A stretch of DNA of 64,000 nt, taken from positions 403,002 through 467,001 of the forward strand of contig NZ_QKZT01000001.1 of assembly GCF_003254055.1 (NCBI RefSeq). The letters run 5' to 3'. Within the stretch, counting starts at the first letter, position 1; every line of letters starts with the position of its first letter. The position numbers and the translations under genes are program-made. This DNA comes from Algoriphagus chordae (lineage in GTDB: Bacteria; Bacteroidota; Bacteroidia; Cytophagales; Cyclobacteriaceae). This document shows positions 8,267 to 16,642 of this stretch, piece by piece. The notes under the pieces are model-generated. The model made no database searches and was not told the DNA's origin. It saw only the letters and a program-made list of their open reading frames with translations.

Positions 8267-9052
8267 ATGGATAGTAGATTCTGGAAAGCATTTGGAGATT
8301 GGTATCTATTTGCTATCGCTGCTTTTTTAGTGATAGGTACTTACTATTTTCTTAAGCTCAATAGAAAGGAACAGGCCAATAGTTATTATTGGCTGCCTTT
8401 TTTAATCCTTGTATTTACAGTTTTCTATGAAAATCTCGGTGCCTACACCAATTATAATTTTGAGTTCAAAAAATCTGTCAATGCGTTTTTGGGTAATACT
8501 GAATTCCCAAAGTACAATCTCTGGGTATATAATCTTACTAATAAGCAGATTTCTACGATACTATATCTTTTTTTAATCAAAACCTGGCTGGAACCATCCA
8601 AAAAAAAGTACATCAATTGGATGTTGATTGTATTTGTGAGCGTTGCTATGTTTTTGCAATTATCTGGGATTGAACCGCTTTATTTAAATCAACCCTTCAT
8701 TTTTTCAATGGGAGCAAATATGATTTTGCTAGGAAGTGGGCTTTATTTTATAGGAATCATTACAAATGATATGTATTTGAAAGCCAATCCCTTCAGATTG
8801 CTTTCTTTCTGGCAATTAACTTTCCTTTTATTCACTTATTCTTTGACATACATTAATTCAATGACCATGATTTATCTTTATGAATTTAATGCTCCATTAG
8901 GTGAAAGTATAGGTCAAATAGATAGAGTTATGGGTGTCTTAAACAAAGCAATTCTTGTATTGATTATTGCCTCACCATTTTTAGGTAGATTTTTCGATCC
9001 TGAACCATTTAATGCTTCGAAAAAAGTATCTGATTTATCCACCCAAATTTGA
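8267..9052 (+). CDS. Multi-pass membrane protein, paralogue 1
   Basis: The 261-residue protein has about seven predicted membrane helices (roughly 14-30, 41-57, 94-110, 120-136, 144-164, 178-198 and 224-242) and no recognised family. It is clearly paralogous to the next gene: both share YYWLPFLILxFTxxYENLG, TNYNxEFKKSVN, KKKYINWM and LGANMILxxxxxYFI-type segments at the same positions. The conserved polar residues between helices 2 and 3 (ENLGxYTNYNxEFKK) may form a ligand or partner site. It is followed by a histidine kinase that lacks a sensor domain, so a sensory role is inferred, not shown. Confidence 0.75.
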   Translation: MDSRFWKAFGDWYLFAIAAFLVIGTYYFLKLNRKEQANSYYWLPFLILVFTVFYENLGAYTNYNFEFKKSVNAFLGNTEFPKYNLWVYNLTNKQISTILYLFLIKTWLEPSKKKYINWMLIVFVSVAMFLQLSGIEPLYLNQPFIFSMGANMILLGSGLYFIGIITNDMYLKANPFRLLSFWQLTFLLFTYSLTYINSMTMIYLYEFNAPLGESIGQIDRVMGVLNKAILVLIIASPFLGRFFDPEPFNASKKVSDLSTQI

Positions 9053-9104
9053 TGTTGCTCATTGCTAGCAATCATGAATTTACAGATTTTCCAAAACATG
9101 AGAG

Positions 9105-9872
9105 ATGGACAACAGATTGATTGAGGCCTTTTTCACAGCATATCCATTGACTTCAATTTCCTTGTACTTGATTATGATAATAGGCACAGTTTGTTTTTTT
9201 AGACTATCGAAAGATGAGAGAAAAAACATTCATTATTGGCTTCCTTTCTTAATCCTAAGTTTTACTTTTTGCTATGAAAATTTGGGGAACTACACGAACT
9301 ACAATTATGAATTCAAAAAGTCGGTCAATGAATATCTGGGGAATTTCAAATACCCCAAATTCAACCTCTGGCTATATAATGTAGCCACTAGGCAAATTGG
9401 CACTGTACTTTATTTGTTATTGATTAAATCCTGGACGAAGGCATCCAAAAAGAAATACATTAATTGGATGATAATTGTGTTTATCGTTACTGTCTGCCTC
9501 CTTCAGTTTTCAGGTGTAGAGCCTATTTATCTCAGCCAACCTATCATTTTTGCCTTGGGGGCAAATATGATTTTAGTAGCAGTTGCTTTCTATTTCATAG
9601 ATTTGATTACAGATCCATTTTATTTGGCAAAAAAACCATTGAAATTAGTTTCATTTTGGCTGATGACTAGTATCCTGTTCTCAATTACATTGAGTTACAT
9701 TAGCTCTGTCACCTTGATGTATTTATATGAGGTCAACCCTATTTTGGGACAAGGGCTTCAGCAAATCCAGATCGTGATGAAAATCATCAGCTTAGGGGTA
9801 CTGACCTTGGTGATAGCATCTCCATTCCTACCTCGATTATTTGACAAAGAACTTTCCTATGAATCCTACTGA
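9105..9872 (+). CDS. Multi-pass membrane protein, paralogue 2
   Basis: The 255-residue tandem paralogue of the preceding gene has the same predicted seven-helix layout and the shared YENLGNYTNYNYEFKKSVNEYLG and KKKYINWM segments. Its 3' end overlaps the histidine kinase start by 14 bp, so translation of the pair is probably coupled. No enzyme motif is visible. The duplication, combined with a kinase whose input domain is a single membrane helix, suggests that the two proteins form or feed the kinase's membrane sensor. That is an inference from context. Confidence 0.75.
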   Translation: MDNRLIEAFFTAYPLTSISLYLIMIIGTVCFFRLSKDERKNIHYWLPFLILSFTFCYENLGNYTNYNYEFKKSVNEYLGNFKYPKFNLWLYNVATRQIGTVLYLLLIKSWTKASKKKYINWMIIVFIVTVCLLQFSGVEPIYLSQPIIFALGANMILVAVAFYFIDLITDPFYLAKKPLKLVSFWLMTSILFSITLSYISSVTLMYLYEVNPILGQGLQQIQIVMKIISLGVLTLVIASPFLPRLFDKELSYESY

Positions 9873-10614
9873 AGACCAGATTTACGTTATTATTTTTAGT
9901 ACACTCTTTTTGGGTGGCCTGATGTCTACATTTGTAGTCGCCATGGTTTTTATCCATAGGCAGAGGCAAGCCCAAAACAAACAAAAATTAGATCAGATCA
10001 AATTGGAACATGAAAAGACTCTATTGAATATCGAAAATGAAATTCAGCAGGAAACGCTGACTCATATCGGTAGGGAGTTGCATGATAATATTGGCCAGTT
10101 GCTATCCTTGGCCAAGTTGAATTTTGGATCTATCAAAGAGCATAAGCGTGAGGAAGGAAAAGAAATCCTAAACTTGGTGATTAAAGAAGTTAGAGGGCTA
10201 TCCAAGCAACTCAATCTAGACTGGGTAGAATCGATCAGTATCAATGAATTTATTGCTCAGCAGCTCGCACGCATCGAATCAACTGGATTTTGTCAAACTA
10301 CCCTACACGCAGATGTTGAGCTTGATGATTTGCCAAAAGATCAAAAGTTGGTACTTATCCGTGTGATTCAAGAATCTCTGAATAATGCGATCAAGCATGC
10401 TTCCCCGGAAAAAATAGAAATCAGAATAATGGAGAATAAGCGCGAAAAGCAAATTCTAATAACCGATAATGGCAAAGGATTTGACTCCTCGCAGAAATCC
10501 ACTGGCTCTGGAATGTTCAATCTTAAGAAAAGAATGGAGACCGTTGGAGGAGAATTTAACCTGACTTCTGCTGTCGGAAAAGGAACAGAAATCAAATTAA
10601 TCTTGCCAAATTAG
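9859..10614 (+). CDS. NarL-family sensor histidine kinase (HisKA_3), no sensor domain
   Basis: The 251-residue kinase has one membrane helix (about residues 9-32), a coiled-coil linker (40-65), the HisKA_3 dimerisation domain with the phospho-acceptor in GRELHDNIGQ (H75), and a HATPase_c domain (N-box ESLNNAIKH, G1 DNGKGFD, G2 GSGMFNLKKRM). The ATG at 9859 was chosen over an upstream TTG and overlaps the previous gene. There is almost no periplasmic loop, so sensing must come from a partner; the two tandem membrane proteins just upstream are the obvious candidates. Its target is the response regulator 56 bp downstream. Confidence 0.9.
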   Translation: MNPTEDQIYVIIFSTLFLGGLMSTFVVAMVFIHRQRQAQNKQKLDQIKLEHEKTLLNIENEIQQETLTHIGRELHDNIGQLLSLAKLNFGSIKEHKREEGKEILNLVIKEVRGLSKQLNLDWVESISINEFIAQQLARIESTGFCQTTLHADVELDDLPKDQKLVLIRVIQESLNNAIKHASPEKIEIRIMENKREKQILITDNGKGFDSSQKSTGSGMFNLKKRMETVGGEFNLTSAVGKGTEIKLILPN

Positions 10615-10671
10615 AATATAGGGTATAATTTGAAGTTTAATCCCCCCGAAGAACTAATTACCCTATTCTAA
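10611..10671. repeat. Inverted repeat between kinase and regulator genes
   Basis: TTAGAATATAGGGTA (10611-10625) and TACCCTATTCTAA (10659-10671) are inverted copies differing only by a 2-nt TA insertion; the loop of about 33 nt contains a C6 run. The arms include the kinase stop codon and abut the regulator ATG. It could be an operator or an mRNA stem that adjusts translation of the regulator. Confidence 0.55.
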
Positions 10672-11297
10672 TGATCAGGATTGGCCTGGCTGACGACCAC
10701 AAATTATTTGCGAAAGGAATCGAAGGAATTCTCGAAGAAGAAGATGACCTGTTGGTTGTTGGTGTGTTTCCCAACGGCCAGGAACTCTGTGATTACATTG
10801 CTGAAAATGAGATCGATGTAGTACTGACGGATCTCAATATGCCGATTCTAGATGGATTTGGGGTCTTGGATCATTGTAAAAAGAAACACCCACATTTGAA
10901 GGTCGTTGTCCTCTCTATGTATGATGAGGAGAAGATCTATAAGAAATGTATTAGCCAAAAGGCAGATGCGTTTATTCTGAAAGATGCTGATCCTGATGAG
11001 TTGATTTTTACCATTCATGAAGTTTTTGAAGGTAGGCATGTGTTGAATTTTGACAGAGTCAAAAAACAAGCAATACAAGGTGCCTATTTTGATGCTTTTA
11101 GGATGAAATACAAACTTTCACGCAGAGAAACTGAAATCATCCAACTCATCAAGGATGGTATTCAAAATACGGAAATCGCCCAAATGCTGAACCTCAGTAA
11201 GCAAACTGTAGAGACGCATCGCAAAAATATTCACCTCAAGCTTCAGATCAGTTCTCGAATAGAACTGGTGAACAAGGCCCACGAAATGAACCTATAA
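10671..11297 (+). CDS. LuxR/NarL-family response regulator
   Basis: The 208-residue regulator has a receiver domain with acidic pocket D8/D9, phospho-acceptor D54 (VLTDLNMP) and the conserved lysine in AFILKDAD. A C-terminal LuxR-type HTH follows (LSRRETEIIQLIKDG; NTEIAQMLNLSKQTVETHRKNIHLKL). It pairs with the upstream HisKA_3 kinase in the same operon. Its targets are unknown. The gene ends 3 bp before the oxidoreductase gene, so that gene may be co-transcribed. Confidence 0.93.
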   Translation: MIRIGLADDHKLFAKGIEGILEEEDDLLVVGVFPNGQELCDYIAENEIDVVLTDLNMPILDGFGVLDHCKKKHPHLKVVVLSMYDEEKIYKKCISQKADAFILKDADPDELIFTIHEVFEGRHVLNFDRVKKQAIQGAYFDAFRMKYKLSRRETEIIQLIKDGIQNTEIAQMLNLSKQTVETHRKNIHLKLQISSRIELVNKAHEMNL

Positions 11298-11300
11298 ATT

Positions 11301-12347
11301 ATGAGTACTCCTATTAAGACCGCTATCGTAGGCTTCGGCTCTGTGGCTGAAAAAATGCATGCCCCACTTATCGCCGTGTGTCCAGATCTTGAGCTGGTTG
11401 CCTCAGTGGAGCGCCGCACCAATCGCTGCGAGGAATTGTATGCTGGTGTGACCACTTACAGGAGTTTGGATGAATTACTTTCCGCAGATGTAGCTGATCT
11501 GATCGTGATCACTACACCCAATGAATACCACTTTCCTATGGCCATGCAATGCCTGGCAGCCGGAAAACATGTGGTGGTAGATAAGCCTGTGACAATCTTC
11601 TCGCATGAAGCTGAGCAGCTCAATAAGCTGGCAGATGAGAAAGGCTTGATCTGTTCGGTCTTTCATAATCGTCGCTACGATGGGGATTTTATGACGGTGC
11701 AGAAATTAATGCGTGAGGGGGATTTGGGAGATCTAGTTTATTTGGAGTCTCACTTTGATCGCTTTCGACCAGAAGTTTCTGAGAATTGGAGAGAAAAGGA
11801 AGTGCCTGGAAATGGAATCACTTATGACCTGGGTGCACATTTGATCGATCAGGTGGTCTTACTTTTTGGCCTGCCAAACTGGATTCATGCAGACATCCGC
11901 AAGCAGAGAACTGGTGCCGTTGCGGACGATTATTTTGAAATTATCATGGATTATGGTTCACTAGTAGCTAAGGTGACTGCAGGTGTTCTAGTGAATGTGC
12001 CTACTCCAAAGTTTTTGCTTTTGGGTAAAAAAGGCTCCTACCAAAAGTTTGGTTTGGATGTGCAGGAAGCAGCTTTCAAAGCTGGTGAAAAGCCAGAAGG
12101 CTCAACTTGGGGTGTGGAAACTGCGGAGAAGTGGGGAAATCTTTTCCTCAGCGAGGAGACCAGAGCTTACGAAACTATTCCGGGGAATTACAGAATTTTG
12201 TACCAAAACGTGGCAGACGCCATTTCGAAAGGCAGTTCGCTGGATATTACCATCCCGCAGACCATCAGTGTTTTGAAGATAATAGAAGCCTCATTTAAGA
12301 GCTCCGCAGAGGGGAAAAGAATTTCTAAAGCCGAGGGAGGCTGGTAA
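11301..12347 (+). CDS. Gfo/Idh/MocA family oxidoreductase
   Basis: The 348-residue NAD(P)-dependent sugar or inositol-type dehydrogenase has an N-terminal Rossmann fold (VGFGSVAEKMHAPLI at about 10-24, ITTPNEYHFPMAMQCLAAGKHVVVDKP at about 70-96) with the conserved EKP-like VDKP. The C-terminal GFO_IDH_MocA substrate domain contains GNGITYDLGAHLIDQ, where D and H are the likely catalytic residues. The substrate cannot be told from sequence. It starts 3 bp after the response regulator stop. Confidence 0.9.
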   Translation: MSTPIKTAIVGFGSVAEKMHAPLIAVCPDLELVASVERRTNRCEELYAGVTTYRSLDELLSADVADLIVITTPNEYHFPMAMQCLAAGKHVVVDKPVTIFSHEAEQLNKLADEKGLICSVFHNRRYDGDFMTVQKLMREGDLGDLVYLESHFDRFRPEVSENWREKEVPGNGITYDLGAHLIDQVVLLFGLPNWIHADIRKQRTGAVADDYFEIIMDYGSLVAKVTAGVLVNVPTPKFLLLGKKGSYQKFGLDVQEAAFKAGEKPEGSTWGVETAEKWGNLFLSEETRAYETIPGNYRILYQNVADAISKGSSLDITIPQTISVLKIIEASFKSSAEGKRISKAEGGW

Positions 12348-12405
12348 TCCCCGTCCTTTTTGGCTGAGGTTTTGGGTTAATCGATTCAGTATTAAAAACT
12401 GAATT

Positions 12406-12840
12406 ATGAAAAAACTATTCCTCTTATCTCTCACCTTATTCACCTTTATCTCATTAGCGCAGGCACAGATTAGTGCAGGTGTCAATATCCAAAGCTCAGA
12501 GACTTTTGTAACTATAGGTACCAATCCGAATAACAAAATTTTTGGTGAAGGACGAATCGGAACTGGTGGGGACATCGGTGTAGAACTGATGGGAGCCTAT
12601 AATATCATCCAAAAAGATGATGTCAATTTTTATCTGGGTCTAGGGCTTGGGTTAGATGATGATCGAAACCACGATCATGATGACGACGATGACATCTACA
12701 TAGCCTTACCATTTGGACTTTTAGTGACTCCCTTCAACAGTAAGAACCTCGGTCTAGTCCTAGAAGCAGCACCAATTCTGGCTGATGATCATGGAGATTA
12801 CTTCCGTGCTGGATTTGGCTTCAAATACACATTCAGATAA
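12406..12840 (+). CDS. Small secreted/outer-membrane barrel-like protein with Asp/His-rich loop
   Basis: The 144-residue protein has a clear signal peptide (MKKLFLLSLTLFTFISLAQAQ, cleavage near residue 21). The rest consists of short alternating beta strands with glycines and ends in FRAGFGFKYTFR, a C-terminal aromatic residue pattern typical of small outer-membrane barrels. A loop at about residues 84-97 reads DDDRNHDHDDDDDIY and could bind divalent metal. It is not assigned to a family. A strong terminator follows. Confidence 0.6.
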   Translation: MKKLFLLSLTLFTFISLAQAQISAGVNIQSSETFVTIGTNPNNKIFGEGRIGTGGDIGVELMGAYNIIQKDDVNFYLGLGLGLDDDRNHDHDDDDDIYIALPFGLLVTPFNSKNLGLVLEAAPILADDHGDYFRAGFGFKYTFR

Positions 12841-12862
12841 AACAATAAACCACCAACAACCA

Positions 12863-12897
12863 AAAAAGGTCAACTCAGTGATTGAGTTGACCTTTTT
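12863..12897 (+). terminator. Rho-independent terminator
   Basis: GGTCAACTCA (12868-12877) pairs perfectly with TGAGTTGACC (12883-12892) around GTGAT, flanked by A5 and T5 tracts, so it can work in both directions. Confidence 0.9.
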
Positions 12898-12972
12898 GCA
12901 TGTTAGGAAACTTCCCTGCAATTTCGATTCCTAGAGACTTTCATTTTTCTACGGGGATTCATTCATTTTCCC

Positions 12973-12980
12973 TATTTTTG
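12973..12980 (+). promoter_or_regulatory. Predicted -7 box of glyS
   Basis: TATTTTTG matches TAnnTTTG and ends 5 bp before the glyS ATG (12986), predicting a leaderless or near-leaderless mRNA. Confidence 0.5.
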
Positions 12981-12985
12981 CGCCT

Positions 12986-14452
12986 ATGGCAAAAACAGCA
13001 ACTCCTGCGGAAAACGCGCAATTGAAAGATATTATTTCCCATGCCAAAGAGTATGGATTTGTTTACCCTAGTTCTGAGATCTACGACGGCCTTCAGGCAG
13101 TCTATGATTATGGAGCTTATGGTGTAGAGTTGAAAAACAACCTGAAGCGCCTGTGGTGGGAGACTATGACACGGGTTCAGGATAATATTGTCGGTATCGA
13201 TGCCTCGATTTTTATGCATCCTACCACATGGAAAGCTTCTGGTCACGTAGACAGCTTTAACGATCCGATGATCGACAACAAGGACTCTAAAAAGCGTTAC
13301 CGTGCGGATGTTTTGGTGGAAGAACATGCTGCAGTGTTCGAAAGAGCTGGAGATATAGAAAAGGCCAATGCACTTACAGGTGCCTTAGCTAGATTGTTAG
13401 AAGCTGAAGATCTTGACGGAGTAAGGGATTTGATCACTAATGAAGGCATCAAATGCCCTATCTCTGGCACTTCTAATTGGACAGATGTTCGTCAGTTCAA
13501 CCTGATGTTTTCTACCCAAGTGGGTTCTGTGGCTGAAGATTCTACTACGATTTACCTCAGACCAGAGACTGCTCAGGGTATTTTTGTCAACTTCCTGAAC
13601 GTGCAGAAAACTGCCAGAATGAAAATTCCTTTTGGAATTGCTCAGATCGGTAAAGCCTTCAGAAATGAAATCGTAGCCCGTCAGTTTATCTTTCGTATGC
13701 GTGAGTTTGAGCAGATGGAGATGCAGTTTTTTGTACGTCCTGGCACTGAGCTAGAATGGTATGAGAACTGGGCGGATATGCGGATGAAATGGCATTTGGC
13801 ATTAGGGATTCCTGCGGAAAAGCTAAGGAAGCATAACCATGAGAAGCTTGCTCACTACGCAAATGCCGCGATGGATATCGAGTTTAATTTCCCATTTGGC
13901 TTCAAAGAAGTGGAAGGGATTCACTCTAGAACTGATTTTGATCTGAAATCACATCAGGAATTCTCCAGAAAGAAGCAGCAGTATTTCGATCCAGAAGTGA
14001 ATAAGAATTACATCCCCTATGTAGTGGAGACCTCCATAGGAGCGGACAGATTGTTCTTATTGACGCTTTGCAATGCCTATACTGAAGAGACCACAGAGGA
14101 GAAAAGCAGAACCTATCTGAAACTTCACCCAGCCATTGCTCCAGTGAAAGCGGCAATTCTTCCGATCACGAAGAAAGATGGCTTGCCAGAAAAAGGAAAA
14201 GAGATTCTAGAGTTATTGAAATACGATTTCAATATCATCTATGAAGATGCTTCTTCTATCGGCAAGCGCTACGCTCGTCAGGATCTGATCGGAACACCAT
14301 TCTGTATTGCTGTGGATCACCAGACCTTGGAAGACAACACAGTGACTATCCGTCATCGGGATACTACGGAGCAGGAGAGAGTTCCTATCTCTGAGCTTCA
14401 TGGTAGAATCGCTGAAGCGACAAGTTTCAGAAGAGTTTTTGAGAAATTATAA
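12986..14452 (+). CDS. glyS: Glycyl-tRNA synthetase (homodimeric type)
   Basis: The 488-residue class II synthetase charges tRNA-Gly. It is the alpha2 (archaeal/eukaryal-like) type rather than the alpha2beta2 type. N-terminal segments VYPSSEIYDGLQAVYDYGAYG and NLKRLWWE are typical. Motif 2 is near FGIAQIGKAFRNEI and RMREFEQMEMQFF, motif 3 is ETSIGADRLFL, and a C-terminal anticodon-binding domain follows (VKAAILPI; YDFNIIYED; GKRYARQDLIGTPFCI). Length is typical. It has its own promoter box and a terminator, so it is monocistronic. Confidence 0.96.
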   Translation: MAKTATPAENAQLKDIISHAKEYGFVYPSSEIYDGLQAVYDYGAYGVELKNNLKRLWWETMTRVQDNIVGIDASIFMHPTTWKASGHVDSFNDPMIDNKDSKKRYRADVLVEEHAAVFERAGDIEKANALTGALARLLEAEDLDGVRDLITNEGIKCPISGTSNWTDVRQFNLMFSTQVGSVAEDSTTIYLRPETAQGIFVNFLNVQKTARMKIPFGIAQIGKAFRNEIVARQFIFRMREFEQMEMQFFVRPGTELEWYENWADMRMKWHLALGIPAEKLRKHNHEKLAHYANAAMDIEFNFPFGFKEVEGIHSRTDFDLKSHQEFSRKKQQYFDPEVNKNYIPYVVETSIGADRLFLLTLCNAYTEETTEEKSRTYLKLHPAIAPVKAAILPITKKDGLPEKGKEILELLKYDFNIIYEDASSIGKRYARQDLIGTPFCIAVDHQTLEDNTVTIRHRDTTEQERVPISELHGRIAEATSFRRVFEKL

Positions 14453-14470
14453 GAATTAGACAAGTATAAA

Positions 14471-14503
14471 AAACCTCCCAAGAGCGATCTTGGGAGGTTT
14501 TAT
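14471..14503. terminator. Bidirectional terminator between glyS and lipoprotein gene
   Basis: AAACCTCCCAAGA (14471-14483) and TCTTGGGAGGTTT (14488-14500) form a 13-bp perfect stem with a GCGA tetraloop, between two convergent genes. Confidence 0.9.
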
Positions 14504-14516
14504 AGTTTATAAAGGT

Positions 14517-14861
14517 TTATTCCTGTTTCAGCCATATAGATTTATCCCCTTCTTCCATAAGTGATCCATCATCTAGTTTTTTGAATGTCAATTCTAGGCC
14601 GAACTGATCATTTTTTTCAATCTTGATTTTTTGTCCTTTGATTTTATAGGAAGTTCTTGAAATTATATCTCCACCATATAATACATCAGCTACTCCCCCG
14701 GCTGCTAGCGTGATAAATCTGCCGCAGCCATACAAAGGATCATTCGCTGGAAGACAATCTTCAGGAGAATTTGCGTATGATCCCAAAATGTCTGGCTCCT
14801 CCAGTTTGTCGCAAGAAATAAAAACGAAAGCGAGTAGCGTAAGGAGTAGTAAGTTTTTCAT
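14517..14861 (-). CDS. Small lipoprotein, unknown function
   Basis: The 114-residue protein has a lipoprotein signal peptide (hydrophobic residues 3-14, lipobox FISC with C17). The mature part starts DKLEEPDILGSYANS and has two further cysteines (CLPANDPLYGC), followed by beta strands (SYKIKGQKIKIEKND, LELTFKKLDDGSLMEEGD). This resembles small lipocalin-like lipoproteins of Bacteroidota, but no family can be named with confidence. It is convergent with glyS. Confidence 0.7.
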   Translation of the reverse strand: MKNLLLLTLLAFVFISCDKLEEPDILGSYANSPEDCLPANDPLYGCGRFITLAAGGVADVLYGGDIISRTSYKIKGQKIKIEKNDQFGLELTFKKLDDGSLMEEGDKSIWLKQE

Positions 14862-14965
14862 AAAAAAGGAGTTAAGTGTATCAACAGTACGATTGGGAGC
14901 TAGTGATTGCTACAAAGCGTCTAACATTTACAAAAAATGCTAGTTTAGAGTTTGAATAGAAGTTC

Positions 14966-16432
14966 ATGACAAAGAAAGCACTCATCATCGGTTCTGGTAT
15001 TGCAGGCATAGCGGCGGCTATTCGATTGGCTGTGAAGGGCTTTGATGTTGAGGTATTCGAAGGGAATTCTTATCCAGGTGGAAAACTCAGCGAAATTCAA
15101 CTGGGCGAATATCGCTTTGATGCAGGACCATCACTTTTTACACTCCCTGAGCAAGTGGATGCCGTTTTTCAATTAGCGGGAAAAGAACCCAAGGAATACT
15201 TTGCCTATGATAAACTGGATGTCACCTGCCAGTATTTCTGGGAAGATGGGACTAGTTTGAAAGCCTATGCAGATCTTAATCGTTTTGCTAAGGAAGTTCA
15301 GTCCAAACTGGGCGAAGCTGAATTAAGCATCCACGAAGCACTCAGACAATCCGCTTTTATATACAACAGTTTAGCGCCGCTCTTCATGAATCGTTCACTT
15401 CACAGGTTTGATACCTGGACGAATCCTCTTGCGCTGAAATCCTATTTGAGAATGGGGAAATTGGGGATTTTCTCTACCATGAACGAAGCAAATCAGAAGC
15501 AATTTACCCATCCGAAACTGATCCAGCTCTTCAATCGCTATGCGACTTACAATGGATCAAATCCTTATGAAACCCCTGCTACGCTCAATATTATTCCTCA
15601 TCTGGAATTTAATATCGGCGCTTTTTTTCCAAAGAAAGGCATGCATGATATCACTCAGAGTCTGTTCAAGCTATCCGAAGAACTTGGGGTGAACTATCAT
15701 TTTGGCCAGAAAGTAGAGAGGGTTTTAGTGGAAGCAGGTGTAGCAAAAGGCATACGAGCAAAAGGCGAAGATCACTACGCTGACTTAGTCGTTAATAATA
15801 TGGATATGGTCAATGCATATAAGACCATTCTAAAAGATCAAAGACAACCCAAGCTTTTACTCAAGCAAGCCAAATCAAGTTCAGCGCTGATTTTCTATTG
15901 GGGAGTCAAGCGGGATTTTCCGGAACTTGACCTTCACAATATTTTCTTCTCGGATAATTACCCGCTGGAATTTGAGCATATTTTCAAGCGAGGGACGATA
16001 TATGAGGATCCGACGATCTACCTAAACATCACATCTACTCATAAAAATGACGATGCGCCAGCGGGATGTATGAATTGGTTTACGATGATCAATGTGCCCA
16101 ATAATCAAGGGCAGGATTGGGATCAGATGATCGCTGAAGCAAAAAGAAATATCATTCACAAGCTCAATCGTATCTTAAAAACTGATGTGGAGTCGCTGAT
16201 CGAAGTAGAGGAAATTTTAGACCCACGAACTATAGAATCTAAGACTTCATCCGCTCAAGGTGCTCTCTATGGCAATAGCTCTAATAATAAGTTTGCGGCA
16301 TTTCTCCGACATGCGAATTACTCTTCCTCGATAAAAAACCTGTACTTCTGTGGAGGCTCTGTGCATCCTGGCGGTGGTATTCCGCTTTGTTTGCTTTCTG
16401 CGAAGATTATGACTGAAATGGTGGAAGGGTAG
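14966..16432 (+). CDS. Carotenoid desaturase (CrtI/CrtD family)
   Basis: The 488-residue FAD-dependent enzyme has an N-terminal dinucleotide-binding motif (IIGSGIAGIAAAIRLAVKG, about residues 7-25), the GGKLSEIQ and FDAGPSLFTLPE segments of the phytoene desaturase family, and the C-terminal FAD motif CGGSVHPGGGIPLCLLSAKI. The variant of that last motif (CGGSVHPGGG...LCLLSAK) fits 1-hydroxycarotenoid 3,4-desaturase (CrtD) better than phytoene desaturase, whose usual form is AGAGTHPGAGIP. No crtB or other carotenoid gene is nearby. Family assignment is firm; the exact desaturation step is inferred. Confidence 0.85.
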   Translation: MTKKALIIGSGIAGIAAAIRLAVKGFDVEVFEGNSYPGGKLSEIQLGEYRFDAGPSLFTLPEQVDAVFQLAGKEPKEYFAYDKLDVTCQYFWEDGTSLKAYADLNRFAKEVQSKLGEAELSIHEALRQSAFIYNSLAPLFMNRSLHRFDTWTNPLALKSYLRMGKLGIFSTMNEANQKQFTHPKLIQLFNRYATYNGSNPYETPATLNIIPHLEFNIGAFFPKKGMHDITQSLFKLSEELGVNYHFGQKVERVLVEAGVAKGIRAKGEDHYADLVVNNMDMVNAYKTILKDQRQPKLLLKQAKSSSALIFYWGVKRDFPELDLHNIFFSDNYPLEFEHIFKRGTIYEDPTIYLNITSTHKNDDAPAGCMNWFTMINVPNNQGQDWDQMIAEAKRNIIHKLNRILKTDVESLIEVEEILDPRTIESKTSSAQGALYGNSSNNKFAAFLRHANYSSSIKNLYFCGGSVHPGGGIPLCLLSAKIMTEMVEG

Positions 16433-16479
16433 TGGTCAGTTTTCAGTCGCAGTCGTAGAATAGGGAGAAATTGTTTTCA

Positions 16480-16518
16480 CGTCATTGCGAGGAGGAAGAA
16501 TGACGACCTGGCAATCTC
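16480..16518. repeat. Dispersed CGTCATTGCGAG repeat, half element
   Basis: The stretch begins CGTCATTGCGAGGAGGAAGA and ends GGCAATCTC. It matches the left arm of the palindromic element at 36268-36343, with the same order CGTCATTGCGAG .. ACGACG/GACGAC .. GCAATCTC. The right arm is missing. Confidence 0.7.
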
Positions 16519-16642
16519 AAAATGGTTCAAGTCTCATGACTTGGACCTAAAATAATGAAGTCTTCACACTTCTATCAGTCAGTTTAGAGAATCATCTGTA
16601 GTCTGAAGGTTGCAATAAAATAGACATAAGCCTGCAGACTGA

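Noticed and set aside
12107..12298. Plus-strand frames inside the Gfo/Idh/MocA gene
   Set aside because: They are out-of-frame shadows of a well-supported oxidoreductase with no start signal of their own.
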